From an uncultured Akkermansia sp. (GTDB lineage Bacteria; Verrucomicrobiota; Verrucomicrobiia; Verrucomicrobiales; Akkermansiaceae), in contig CAJKMG010000002.1 in the NCBI GenBank assembly GCA_905200945.1, forward strand, positions 186,001 through 250,000: 64,000 nt of DNA. Direction: 5' to 3'. The notes beneath the pieces are model-generated. The model searched no databases and was not told the origin of the DNA. It worked only from the letters and a program-made list of their open reading frames with translations. Shown in pieces: positions 1 to 8,878 of the stretch. Numbering within the stretch: the stretch's first letter is position 1; each line of letters opens with the position of its first letter. The position numbers and the translations under genes were made by a program.

Positions 1-88
1 GTGCGCTCAATGAGTAAAGTTTTTCCGCCTATGCGGAGAACAGCCTGTTTTCCGCCAGGGCATCAAAAACTACGACTGCACCACAACA

Positions 89-1255
89 ATGGATATGATT
101 TCCCCCAGCATTGCGGCATTGACCCCTTCCCTGACCCTCAAGGTGACCAACCGGGCCAAGGCTATGAAAGCCTCCGGTGAAGAAGTTTACGGTTTGGCAG
201 GCGGTGAACCTGAAATGGACACCCCGGAAAACATCAAGCAGGCAGCTATCGCGGCCCTGAACAACGGAGCCACCAAATATACGCCTTCCGCCGGTCTGCC
301 CGCACTCCGCCAGGCCATCGCTGAAAAGCTCAAGAGGGAAAACAACCTGGAATACGATTTCACCCAGATCACCGTGGGAGCCGGAGCCAAACACGCCTGC
401 TTCAACGCCATCATGGCAACCATATCCGAGGGGGACGAAGTCATCATCCCCGCACCGTACTGGGTCAGCTATCCGGAAATGGTCCGCATGTGCGGCGGCA
501 TTCCCGTCATCGTGGAAACTACGGCGGACAACGGATGGAAGCTTACCGCCGAACAATTTGAGGAAGCCATGACCCCCCGCACCAAAATGGTCATCCTCAC
601 TACCCCGAACAATCCGACCGGAGCCGTTTATTCCGAAGAAGAACTGCGTGCCCTGGGAGAAGTGGCCCTGAGCGAAGACATCCTCATTCTGGCTGATGAA
701 ATTTACGAACATCTCGTATATGGAGACACCAAACACGTCAGCATCGCCTCCCTCAGTCCGGAGCTGTATGACCTGACCATCACCATCAACGGCTTTTCCA
801 AGGGCTACGCCATGACCGGATGGCGCCTGGGCTACTCCGCAGCGCCGGCCGCCATTGCCAAGGCCATCCAGATGATTCAGGACCATACCACGTCCAACGT
901 CTGCACTTTCGCCCAGTATGGCGGCATTGAGGCCCTTACGGGAGACCAGAGCTTCATCAGCGACATGCGCGACGAATATGACATGCGCCGCCAGTACGTT
1001 TACTCCCGCCTCAGCGCCATCCCGAATATCAGCGTTGTGGAGCCGCAGGGCGCTTTCTACTTCTTTGTGGACACAAGCAAGCTGGGACTCACCTCCCTGA
1101 ATCTGTGTGACAAACTTCTGGAACGCTACAAGGTTGCGGCCGTCCCCGGCATCGCCTTCGGCAATGACAGAGCCATCCGCATCAGCTACTGCACCACGCT
1201 GGACATTCTGAAAGAAGCGCTGGACCGCTTTGAAGAATTCTGCAAGGCGCATTAA
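89..1255 (+). CDS. aspC: Aspartate/aromatic aminotransferase, PLP class I/II
   Basis: This is a fold-type I PLP aminotransferase that would exchange amino groups between aspartate (or a related amino acid) and 2-oxoglutarate in the cytoplasm. The 388-residue length is normal for the family. Visible landmarks are LTTPNNPTGAVYS (substrate and cofactor binding), LADEIYEHLVY (the Asp that contacts the pyridine nitrogen and the Tyr after it), and NGFSKGYAMTGWRLGY with the Schiff-base lysine at residue 238. A C-terminal Arg in RISY matches the carboxylate-binding arginine. Two Met codons lie six bases apart at 89 and 95, so the start may be either. A rho-independent terminator follows the stop, so it appears monocistronic at the 3' end. 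Exact substrate cannot be told from motifs. Confidence 0.9.
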   Translation: MDMISPSIAALTPSLTLKVTNRAKAMKASGEEVYGLAGGEPEMDTPENIKQAAIAALNNGATKYTPSAGLPALRQAIAEKLKRENNLEYDFTQITVGAGAKHACFNAIMATISEGDEVIIPAPYWVSYPEMVRMCGGIPVIVETTADNGWKLTAEQFEEAMTPRTKMVILTTPNNPTGAVYSEEELRALGEVALSEDILILADEIYEHLVYGDTKHVSIASLSPELYDLTITINGFSKGYAMTGWRLGYSAAPAAIAKAIQMIQDHTTSNVCTFAQYGGIEALTGDQSFISDMRDEYDMRRQYVYSRLSAIPNISVVEPQGAFYFFVDTSKLGLTSLNLCDKLLERYKVAAVPGIAFGNDRAIRISYCTTLDILKEALDRFEEFCKAH

Positions 1256-1271
1256 AAAACGTCGCCACCAT

Positions 1272-1306
1272 AAAAAGGCGTTCCACATCAAGCGGAACGC
1301 CTTTTT
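1272..1306 (+). terminator. Rho-independent terminator after aspC
   Basis: A 12-13 bp stem (AAAAGGCGTTCC / GGAACGCCTTTTT) with a 9-base loop is followed by a T run. It lies 16 bases after the aminotransferase stop and its A/T ends could work in both directions. Confidence 0.85.
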
Positions 1307-1412
1307 ATTCTTCCGGATTTCCCGTCTGCAACAAACCTGCTGCAAGGAAATGCGCGCCATGCCTCGCAACCGGATTGCCCTGCACGAAAAGGCATGATTA
1401 AATAAATCCCAT

Positions 1413-1922
1413 ATGAATACCCCCGTTCTCAACGACAACCTGCGCGCTGCCACGGAAGCCCTTTGCAACCTGCTCGCCAAGGAAGACAAGGTTGTGGCCT
1501 CCAAGGCAAAAATAGGTCTCTTTTTCCAAAATCCGGAAGCAACCAAGCTTTTTGAAGAAGTAAACGCTTACGGAGAAGAACTGCGCAACAAGCACCTGGC
1601 CGGAATGCCTCCTACCGAAGAGGAAATTTCCAAGTTCGACGCCCTGCGTGAAAACGTCATCAAGAATGACGCGGCCCGCGGCTTCCTGGAAGCGCGCCAG
1701 ACCATTGACGAACTTCTGAACACCATCAATCATTATCTGGGCATGTCCATTGACCTTGGCCGCGCTCCCACTCCTGAAGAAATAGAGGAAGCCCGCCAGC
1801 GCGCCATGAGCGCCCAGTCCTCCTGCTCCTGCGGCGGCAAGTGCGACAAGGAAAATTGTGATTGCGACGGCAAGTGCGACCACGACCATAAGGACGGAGG
1901 TTGCGGCTGCGGCAACCACTAA
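1413..1922 (+). CDS. YlbF/YmcA-family protein with Cys/His-rich C-terminal tail
   Basis: Residues 1-120 are helical and charged and resemble the Com_YlbF (YlbF/YmcA) family; in Bacillus these proteins join YaaT in a complex that carries Fe-S clusters and affects RNA processing. The family link here is by overall pattern (about 115 residues, NDNLRAATEALCNLLAKEDK start, central EEISKFDALRENV, EARQTIDELLNTINHYLG) and is moderately sure. Residues 138-169 form a low-complexity tail with eight Cys and three His among Gly, Lys and Asp, e.g. CSCGGKCDKENCDCDGKC, which looks like a metal or Fe-S binding segment. The gene is alone between two terminators. The start at 1413 is the first ATG after the upstream terminator. 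Confidence 0.7.
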   Translation: MNTPVLNDNLRAATEALCNLLAKEDKVVASKAKIGLFFQNPEATKLFEEVNAYGEELRNKHLAGMPPTEEEISKFDALRENVIKNDAARGFLEARQTIDELLNTINHYLGMSIDLGRAPTPEEIEEARQRAMSAQSSCSCGGKCDKENCDCDGKCDHDHKDGGCGCGNH

Positions 1923-1943
1923 GACAATCTTTCAACTTTTCCC

Positions 1944-1977
1944 AAACGGCTTCACTCAAAAAGTGAAGCCGTTTTTT
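1944..1977 (+). terminator. Rho-independent terminator after the YlbF-type gene
   Basis: The stem AAACGGCTTCACT / AGTGAAGCCGTTT has a short A-rich loop and runs into TTTTTT. It begins 21 bases after the stop codon. Confidence 0.85.
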
Positions 1978-2182
1978 CTCCCTGAAAACAAACAATACTC
2001 CAACGCACCTGCTATTCCCTCCGGAAAACCGGGCGAAACACTGTACCTCTTTATTGACCGCCATATTTTTCCAAAGCTCTGATGGCTGCACAGTATCGTC
2101 TTTTGCGCTTTCCCTTCTCCGCCAAAACAGGCAAGATGCTTGAACGGGACGGGAACCCGTGCTAGCCTCATCCTAAGGAATC

Positions 2183-3187
2183 ATGACTTTTTCCAACCGC
2201 CCCGCTCCCCTCCCGTTCTTCAAAACGGATTTCCCGCTGTTCCTGGCTCCAATGGCCGGAGTGACGGATCCTATTTTCCGCACCATCTGCAAGGAACTTG
2301 GAGTGGATGTGATGGTGACGGAATTCGTATCCGCGGAAGGCATTCTCCAGGCATGGGAGAGAAACCGCAGGTACACAAAGATAGAAAAAGCCCACCGTCC
2401 CATAGGCATCCAGCTCTTTGGAGCGGACGGGAACCACATGGGAGAGGCGGCCAGAATTATCCTGGACCATGAAAAGCCGGATTTTATCGACATCAACTTC
2501 GGCTGCCCGGTTCCCAAGGTGGTTGGCAAGAATGGAGGTTCCTCCCTCCTGAAAAATCTTCCCCTGCTGGCTTCCGTGGCCGGAGGCGTAGTTAAAGCCG
2601 TAGGAGAAAGAATCCCCGTCACAGCCAAAATACGCATTGGCTGGGATTTTCAGAGCCTGTGCGCCATGGACGCATGCCGCCTGCTGGAGAATGAGGGAAT
2701 TTCCATGATTACCATTCACGGACGCACCCGCTCCCAGCAGTATTCCGGAACGGCCAACTGGGACATTATTGACGAATGCGCGCGGGCCATGTCCGTGCCG
2801 GTCATCGGGAACGGGGATATTTCCACTCCTCAGGCAGTAGCTTATGCAAAAGAAAATACGGCCGTCAGCGGCGTCATGATTGGCCGGGCGGCCATGGAAA
2901 ACCCATGGATTTTCGGAGACGCCAAGTATTATCTGCTGCACGGAACCATGCCGCCGGCCAGAGCCCCGCAGGAAAAGGCGGCCCTGATTTTGCGGCATGC
3001 CCGGATGGCCCTGGAGTCCCGCCATTATGGAGACGAACTCCACACCATGCGCCATATGAGGTCACGAATCCTGGCTTATACGAAGGGATTTCCCGGAGCC
3101 AAGGAAATGCGCTCCCGCCTGGTGCGCGTATCCAGCATGCCGGAGCTGGAAGATCTGCTTTCCCATCTCCCCCTCCAGAAGCCCTGA
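2183..3187 (+). CDS. dus: tRNA-dihydrouridine synthase (DusB-like)
   Basis: This is a flavin-dependent enzyme that reduces uridine to dihydrouridine in tRNA D-loops. The 334-residue chain has the Dus TIM-barrel signature LAPMAGVTDPIFR near residue 22, the catalytic Cys at about 108 in NFGCPVPKVVGKNGGSSLLK, the substrate-contact segment TIHGRTRSQQYSGTANW, and the phosphate-binding motifs VIGNGDIST and VMIGRAAMENPWIF. The spacing of these motifs is closest to the bacterial DusB group, but the subfamily is an inference. It stands alone, with about 200 bases before the secretion operon. Confidence 0.92.
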   Translation: MTFSNRPAPLPFFKTDFPLFLAPMAGVTDPIFRTICKELGVDVMVTEFVSAEGILQAWERNRRYTKIEKAHRPIGIQLFGADGNHMGEAARIILDHEKPDFIDINFGCPVPKVVGKNGGSSLLKNLPLLASVAGGVVKAVGERIPVTAKIRIGWDFQSLCAMDACRLLENEGISMITIHGRTRSQQYSGTANWDIIDECARAMSVPVIGNGDISTPQAVAYAKENTAVSGVMIGRAAMENPWIFGDAKYYLLHGTMPPARAPQEKAALILRHARMALESRHYGDELHTMRHMRSRILAYTKGFPGAKEMRSRLVRVSSMPELEDLLSHLPLQKP

Positions 3188-3388
3188 AAACAGGGAAAAT
3201 CCCGCCTTCCGGGAGTTTGGAAAGCGGCGGAGAGGGTTGGAGGTTCTTCCCTCCTCCGCACACGCCTGAAAAAAAATGCCATTTTGAGGGAAGCTAAGTT
3301 GACTTTACGTTCCGAACCTGTCAGAAATAGGGGAGTATCCTGCCGCTCCATTTCGGCAGACTTCCAACAATAGCATCCAGAGATCGAC

Positions 3389-5029
3389 GTGTACTCCAAC
3401 GAATCATATCTCATCGAACTTCTTACGCAGGCCGGCTATCTGAATGAAGAAATTCTTCAGTACGCGCGCAGTCAAAAATCTCCCACCCAGGACCTGGTCG
3501 ATTTTCTGATCCAGGCCAATTATCTTACGGAAGACGTCATCGCTCAGGTGGCGGCGTCCAGCTCACTTCTCCCCGTGGTGGACCTGGGTTCCATGCACAT
3601 CCCCCAGGAGGTGCGCGAACTCATCACGCCGGAACTTGCCAGGCGTTTCCGGGCCATCCCTATTTCCGACGACGGTTTTTCCATCAACATTGCCATTGAC
3701 GACCCCCTGAATCTGGAGACCATGGACAGTCTGCCCCAGCTGATGGGGCGAGACGTGATTTTCAGCGTCGCCACCCGCAGTGCAGTGGAAAATCGGTTGA
3801 ATGAATTTTACCGGGACCTGAGCGTTCCGGAAGAAACCGACGGTCTGGAAGGGGAGGACGCTCCCATCATCCGGCTGGTGCAGCAGATGCTGACGGACGC
3901 TTTCAAAATGAGGGCCTCCGACATTCACATTGAACCTATGGAAAACAGGCTCCGCATCCGCTACCGCGTGGACGGCAAGCTGGTGGAGGTAGCCACGCAT
4001 CCCAAAAAACTGCTCAGCCCCATCATCGCACGCCTCAAGGTAATGAGCACCACCATGAGCATTGCGGAAAAACGCATGCCCCAGGACGGGAGAATCCAGA
4101 TGAGCATTGGAGGCAAGCAAATCGACCTCCGTGTTTCATCCGTCCCCAGCAACCATGGGGAAAGCATCGTCATGCGTATTCTGGACAAATCCGCCCTGGT
4201 GCTGGGCCTTCCCCAGCTCGGATTTTTCTCGGATGATGAAGCTGTGTTCGACCGCCTCATCACCCTTCCGGACGGCATTATTCTGGTAACGGGACCTACC
4301 GGTTCCGGTAAGACAACGACCCTCTACGCGTGCCTGAACCACATCAACCGCCCGGATAAAAAAATCATCACGGTGGAAGACCCTGTGGAATATGAACTTT
4401 CCGGCATCAACCAGGTTATGGTGAAAGCGGATATCGGCATGACCTTCGCCGCCGCCCTGCGAGCCATGCTCCGCCAGGCTCCCAACATCATTATGATCGG
4501 GGAAATTCGAGATATGGAAACAGCCAGCATCGCCATCAACGCCTCCCTGACCGGGCACCTGGTATTCTCCACCCTTCACACCAATGATGCTCCCAGCGCC
4601 GTGGCCCGTCTGGCGGACATCGGCATCAAACGCTTCCTGATCGCCTCCTCCGTCCGCGCCATCATGGCCCAGCGTCTCGTCCGCAAGCTGTGCGACCGCT
4701 GCAAGGTGGACGGTACTCTGACAGAAAAGCAGGCGCATACGCTGAACATTGACATGTCCCGCCTTGCCCAGGGCCAAATCAAGGCGCCCCACGGCTGCGA
4801 CTTTTGCCGAGGCGGGGGGTTCAAGGGCCGGATGGGCCTGTTTGAAATTTTCGAAATCGACGACGAGGTGCGCCGCATGATCAACGAGAACCTGACTTCC
4901 CCCCAGCTGCGCCAGCGCGCCCGGGAGCTGGGCATGAGAACCTTGAGAGAAGACGGCGTACGCAAAGTGCTGGCCGGACTTACTTCTCCGGAAGAAGTGC
5001 TGAACGTCACCATGGGAGACGCCAACTGA
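3389..5029 (+). CDS. gspE: Type II secretion / type IV pilus assembly ATPase, GspE/PilB family (first copy)
   Basis: This is a cytoplasmic AAA-like motor that would power assembly of a pseudopilus or pilus. An N-terminal T2SSE_N-type domain (residues 1 to about 150) precedes the motor domain. Walker A GPTGSGKT lies at residues 302-309, the Asp box at ITVEDPVEYEL, Walker B at IIMIGEIRDMETA and the His box at LVFSTLHTNDAPSA. A zinc tetracysteine site is present (CDRC and CDFC, about 35 residues apart), typical of GspE/PilB and absent from PilT, so it is an extension-type ATPase. The start is a GTG at 3389. It is the first gene of a four-gene run and is followed 28 bases later by a second ATPase of the same family. 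Confidence 0.9.
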   Translation: MYSNESYLIELLTQAGYLNEEILQYARSQKSPTQDLVDFLIQANYLTEDVIAQVAASSSLLPVVDLGSMHIPQEVRELITPELARRFRAIPISDDGFSINIAIDDPLNLETMDSLPQLMGRDVIFSVATRSAVENRLNEFYRDLSVPEETDGLEGEDAPIIRLVQQMLTDAFKMRASDIHIEPMENRLRIRYRVDGKLVEVATHPKKLLSPIIARLKVMSTTMSIAEKRMPQDGRIQMSIGGKQIDLRVSSVPSNHGESIVMRILDKSALVLGLPQLGFFSDDEAVFDRLITLPDGIILVTGPTGSGKTTTLYACLNHINRPDKKIITVEDPVEYELSGINQVMVKADIGMTFAAALRAMLRQAPNIIMIGEIRDMETASIAINASLTGHLVFSTLHTNDAPSAVARLADIGIKRFLIASSVRAIMAQRLVRKLCDRCKVDGTLTEKQAHTLNIDMSRLAQGQIKAPHGCDFCRGGGFKGRMGLFEIFEIDDEVRRMINENLTSPQLRQRARELGMRTLREDGVRKVLAGLTSPEEVLNVTMGDAN

Positions 5030-5057
5030 TTTTTCCCCGCTATTCATTCTGCTTATT

Positions 5058-6716
5058 ATGGACACCAACCTCACACTGGAACTTTTTATCGGCCGGGGAA
5101 TGATCGACAAATCCCTGGCAAAGGACATCAAGGAGGAAATGATCGCCTCCGGCAAGGAACTGCCGGAAGTGCTTGCAGACTTCGGCATCATCGGCAGCAA
5201 GGACGACATCTGGCAGATGATTGCCAGCGACCTGGGGACGGAATTCATTACGCTGGACAACTTCCAGCCTGACCCGAATGTGCAGAACATGATGCCGGCC
5301 ACGCTCGTACGCCTGCACGGGGCACTCCCTGTTCGGCACGGTCCGGAAGGCCTGTACGTCTGCCTGGTGGATCCCCTGAATCCCCAGACGGTGGAGGATC
5401 TGCGCTTCGCCCTCGGCCAGGACATCCATGTTCTGGTAGCGCCGGATTACCAGATTTCCGAACGCATCAACGAGCTCTATGGAGGCGAATCCGCCGCCAT
5501 GTCCGACCTGATGCAGGAACTGAACAATATGCAGGTCAACAATGAAACGGAAGATTCCGCCGCCGCTCCCGTCATCCGTTTTGTGGACCTCGTCATTACG
5601 CAGGCCATTAAGGAGAAGGCCTCCGACATTCACTTCGAGCCCTTTGAGAAGGAATTCAAAATCCGCTACCGTGTGGACGGCGCCCTGTATGAAATGCAGC
5701 CGCCCCCCGTTCACCTGTCCGTGCCGGTCATTTCCCGCGTCAAGGTCATGGCGAACATGAACATTGCGGAACGCCGCATTCCGCAGGACGGCCGCATCGT
5801 CAAGCAGATAGGAAACCGTTCCGTGGACATGCGCGTTTCCTCCCTCCCCACTCAGTACGGAGAATCCGTGGTGCTCCGCGTCCTGGACCGTTCTTCCGTC
5901 AACCTGAACATGGACAATCTGGGACTTCCCGCGCATATCCACGAATATATTCTGGATACAGTCCACAAGCCCAACGGCATTTTCATCGTTACCGGCCCCA
6001 CCGGCGCCGGCAAGACAACCACGCTGTATGCCGCCCTGCGTGAAATCAATACCATTGATTCCAAGGTGCTGACGGCGGAAGACCCCGTTGAATACGACAT
6101 TGACGGCATCATCCAGATTCCTATCAATGAAGCTATCGGCCTGGACTTCCCGATGGTGCTGCGCGCCTTCCTGCGACAGGACCCGGACCGTATTCTGGTG
6201 GGGGAAATGCGAGACATGGCCACGGCGCAGATCGCCATCCAGGCATCCCTGACTGGTCACCTGGTTCTCTCCACCCTGCACACGAACGACTCCGCCGGAG
6301 CCATTACGCGGCTGGTGGACATGGGGTGCGAACCTTTCCTGGTGGCGGCCTCCCTGGAGGGTGTGCTTGCCCAGCGCCTGGTGCGCACCATCTGTCCGGA
6401 CTGCCGCACGCCGTATGAACCCTCATCCACCATCCTCTCCCAGCTTGGCGTATCCCCCTATGAATTGGGGGACAAGCACTTTTTCACGGGCCGCGGCTGT
6501 GATAAATGCTCCAATTCCGGCTACAGGGGCCGCAAGGGAATTTATGAACTCCTGGATATTAACGACACCCTGCGTGACATGATTACGGATCGCGCTCCCT
6601 CCGTGGTGCTGAAACAGAAGGCCATTGAAATGGGCATGTCCACGCTGCGGGAAGACGGGCTGAGGAACATTTACGACGGCAACACTACTATTGAAGAAGT
6701 GCTGAAATATACTTAA
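5058..6716 (+). CDS. gspE: Type II secretion / type IV pilus assembly ATPase, GspE/PilB family (second copy)
   Basis: This is a paralogue of the preceding gene, with the same architecture in 552 residues. Walker A GPTGAGKT is at 313-320, the Asp box at LTAEDPVEYDI, Walker B at RILVGEMRDMATA, and the His box at LVLSTLHTNDSAGA. The zinc tetracysteine is CPDC plus CDKC. The two copies differ clearly in the N-terminal domain and linker, so this is an old duplication and not a recent tandem repeat. Both keep all catalytic motifs, so two active motors are expected. It precedes the GspF-like gene by 70 bases. Which copy serves which system cannot be decided from sequence alone. Confidence 0.9.
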   Translation: MDTNLTLELFIGRGMIDKSLAKDIKEEMIASGKELPEVLADFGIIGSKDDIWQMIASDLGTEFITLDNFQPDPNVQNMMPATLVRLHGALPVRHGPEGLYVCLVDPLNPQTVEDLRFALGQDIHVLVAPDYQISERINELYGGESAAMSDLMQELNNMQVNNETEDSAAAPVIRFVDLVITQAIKEKASDIHFEPFEKEFKIRYRVDGALYEMQPPPVHLSVPVISRVKVMANMNIAERRIPQDGRIVKQIGNRSVDMRVSSLPTQYGESVVLRVLDRSSVNLNMDNLGLPAHIHEYILDTVHKPNGIFIVTGPTGAGKTTTLYAALREINTIDSKVLTAEDPVEYDIDGIIQIPINEAIGLDFPMVLRAFLRQDPDRILVGEMRDMATAQIAIQASLTGHLVLSTLHTNDSAGAITRLVDMGCEPFLVAASLEGVLAQRLVRTICPDCRTPYEPSSTILSQLGVSPYELGDKHFFTGRGCDKCSNSGYRGRKGIYELLDINDTLRDMITDRAPSVVLKQKAIEMGMSTLREDGLRNIYDGNTTIEEVLKYT

Positions 6717-6786
6717 TGGATAGCCGGACCCTGTTGTTTCCCCCTTATTTCAACCACCAAGAAAAAACACTTAAAACACAACATAT

Positions 6787-8055
6787 ATGCCTAAATATCA
6801 ATATACAGCACTTGACCATAAAGGCGACCAGAAAACAGGTACCCTGGAGGCCAATTCCGAAGCGGAGGCCATGGAAGCCATCCGGGCGCATGGCCTGTAC
6901 CCCACCCAGATCGTAGAAGCGGGCAAGGGCAAAATTCCGCAGACGCCTGCCGCCAAGAAAAAGGCCAAGGGGGCCAAGAAGCAAAAGGGCAAGCTGGGGG
7001 GTAAAATCAAGGCCAAGGCTCTGATGATCTTCACCCGCCAGCTTGCTACGCTGATTGACGCAGGGCTTCCCCTGCTCCAGAGTTTGAACGTGCTGGCCAA
7101 ACAGGAGGCAAACCCCAATCTGCGCGTAACCATCGAAGCTCTGGGAGATTCCGTCCAAGGCGGCTCCACCTTCTCGGAAGCCCTGGCCCAACACCCCAGA
7201 ATCTTTGACCGCCTGTTTGTCAACATGGTAAAGGCCGGGGAACTGGGCGGTGTGCTGGAAGTCGTGCTGAACCGTCTGGCGGAATACCAGGAAAAGGCTC
7301 AAAAACTGAAAAGCAAGGTGATCTCCGCCATGGTGTATCCCTCCATCGTCCTGTTCATCGCCGTAGGCATTGTGATCTTCCTGATGCTGGTCATCGTGCC
7401 CAAATTCAAGGCGATGTTCGCAGAGCAGAATCAGGAGCTCCCCGGTATTTCCGAGTTTGTGTTCGGCATCAGCGACTGGTTCATGGCCGCCCCCTTCTTT
7501 GTGCCCAATGCCTTCATTCTGGCCGCGGTGGTCGCCATCCTGTACGCAGTCTTCACAGCTATGAGCAAGACGCCCAACGGACGCCGCAAGATTGACTCCG
7601 CTCTGCTGACAATGCCGGTCATCGGCAATGTGCAGAGTAAAAGCGCCATCGCCCGCTTTGCCCGAACCTTCGGCACGCTGGTGACTTCCGGCGTTCCCAT
7701 CCTCCAGGCGCTTACCATCACGAAGGATACCGCCGGCAACATGATCGTGGGAGACGCCATCGGCCTCATCCATGACTCCGTCAAGGAAGGCGAATCCGTA
7801 GTAACGCCCATGTCCTCCTCCAAGCTTTTCCCGCCCATGGTGATCTCCATGGTGGACGTCGGGGAAGAAACCGGTCAGCTGCCGGACATGCTCCTGAAAA
7901 TCGCGGATGTGTATGATGATGAAGTGGACAACGCCGTGGGAGCCATGACCTCCATGCTGGAACCCATCATGATCGTCTTCCTGGCCGTGGTCGTGGGCGG
8001 CATTGTGTTCGCCATGTTCCTGCCCCTCCTGCAGGTTATTGAAAAGATGGGGTAA
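6787..8055 (+). CDS. gspF: Type II secretion / type IV pilus inner-membrane platform protein, GspF/PilC family
   Basis: This polytopic membrane protein forms the platform on which the ATPase acts. The 422 residues start with a short N-terminal domain (PKYQYTALDHKGDQKTGTL, typical of GspF), then a Lys-rich linker (about residues 55-78), then two T2SSF repeats. The first repeat begins FTRQLATLIDAGLPLLQSL and the second ARTFGTLVTSGVPILQAL. Hydrophobic membrane segments are seen near residues 180-205, 235-260 and 390-415. It shares the operon with the two ATPases upstream and the pseudopilin downstream, which starts 20 bases after its stop. Confidence 0.92.
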   Translation: MPKYQYTALDHKGDQKTGTLEANSEAEAMEAIRAHGLYPTQIVEAGKGKIPQTPAAKKKAKGAKKQKGKLGGKIKAKALMIFTRQLATLIDAGLPLLQSLNVLAKQEANPNLRVTIEALGDSVQGGSTFSEALAQHPRIFDRLFVNMVKAGELGGVLEVVLNRLAEYQEKAQKLKSKVISAMVYPSIVLFIAVGIVIFLMLVIVPKFKAMFAEQNQELPGISEFVFGISDWFMAAPFFVPNAFILAAVVAILYAVFTAMSKTPNGRRKIDSALLTMPVIGNVQSKSAIARFARTFGTLVTSGVPILQALTITKDTAGNMIVGDAIGLIHDSVKEGESVVTPMSSSKLFPPMVISMVDVGEETGQLPDMLLKIADVYDDEVDNAVGAMTSMLEPIMIVFLAVVVGGIVFAMFLPLLQVIEKMG

Positions 8056-8074
8056 CCCACTCAAGCAGAATCAG

Positions 8075-8743
8075 ATGAAAAATCATTTCGCATACCGTCG
8101 GCTCCGGGAAGCAAAGGGGTTCACCCTCATGGAAATCCTGGTGGTGATGGTGATCATCGTGGTGCTGGCCACACTGACCATCTCCATTTACACCTGGCTT
8201 GAAACCAGAAAGAACGAACAGGCTGCGGAGTCTATTGTCCGCAAAATTGAAATGGGGCTGGAGAGCTACCATAGTGACCATGACCGCTACCCCTACGGCA
8301 CGGAGTCTCCCTTCAACAATCACGGCGTAGCCGTGGCCAACGGGGAGGAATACAGTTCCAACGTGGTTTACATGGCTCTGTTCGGCGACCATAAGAATGA
8401 GGGTGTTCCTTCCAGGGATACAACCATCTACAATGACGAGTTGAATCCCTCTACGCAGCCCAAAAGCAATCCGACCGTCCGGGAAGTCCATGTGAAAAGC
8501 AAGGACGGCAGGCCGGTTACCCTCTATATTCTGGCGGATCCATGGGGTTCTCCCTACCGCTACCGCCTGGGCAGCGAGCAGTCCATTCCCACCAGAACCG
8601 ACAGGGCCAGAAACCTGAAAATGGGCAACGGCCTGAATCCGGATTATGATTTCTGGTCTTTCGGAAAAGACGGAGATAGTGATTTGAAAGACCCGCACGC
8701 CCCCGAAAACGAAGATGACATCGGCAACCTGCCGAAGTTCTGA
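8075..8743 (+). CDS. gspG: Type II secretion major pseudopilin-like protein, GspG family
   Basis: This is a prepilin with the class III signal AKGFTLMEILVVMVIIVVLA; cleavage by prepilin peptidase after the Gly would leave Phe at position 1 and Glu at position 5. The hydrophobic helix that follows is the polymerisation stalk. The C-terminal part has DPWGSPYRYR and a WSFGKDGDSD acidic end, both common in GspG, where the acidic end binds calcium. At 222 residues it is longer than standard GspG (about 145), with an insertion in the globular part. An in-frame upstream start at 8003 would overlap the GspF gene and is less likely. The operon ends at a hairpin about 40 bases later. No prepilin peptidase, secretin or GspC is nearby. 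Confidence 0.85.
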   Translation: MKNHFAYRRLREAKGFTLMEILVVMVIIVVLATLTISIYTWLETRKNEQAAESIVRKIEMGLESYHSDHDRYPYGTESPFNNHGVAVANGEEYSSNVVYMALFGDHKNEGVPSRDTTIYNDELNPSTQPKSNPTVREVHVKSKDGRPVTLYILADPWGSPYRYRLGSEQSIPTRTDRARNLKMGNGLNPDYDFWSFGKDGDSDLKDPHAPENEDDIGNLPKF

Positions 8744-8782
8744 CCTTACCGGTATTTTGCCGCGCACGGCTTTTTCTCCGGC

Positions 8783-8817
8783 AGCCTTCCTCCGCTGAAA
8801 GGTGGAGGAAGGCTTTG
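8783..8817 (+). terminator. Terminator of the secretion operon
   Basis: A perfect 11-bp stem (AGCCTTCCTCC / GGAGGAAGGCT) encloses a 10-base loop. The T tract is short (TTG after the stem), so it is a good hairpin with a weak tail. Confidence 0.65.
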
Positions 8818-8878
8818 TGCATGCGGGGACTATTTTCTGGTATCCGTACGGCCTCTAAAGTATGATTCGCGCACTGAT

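Noticed and set aside
4136..6281. Long minus-strand open frames within the two secretion ATPase genes
   Set aside because: They are shadows of the coding strand and lack a domain or start signal.
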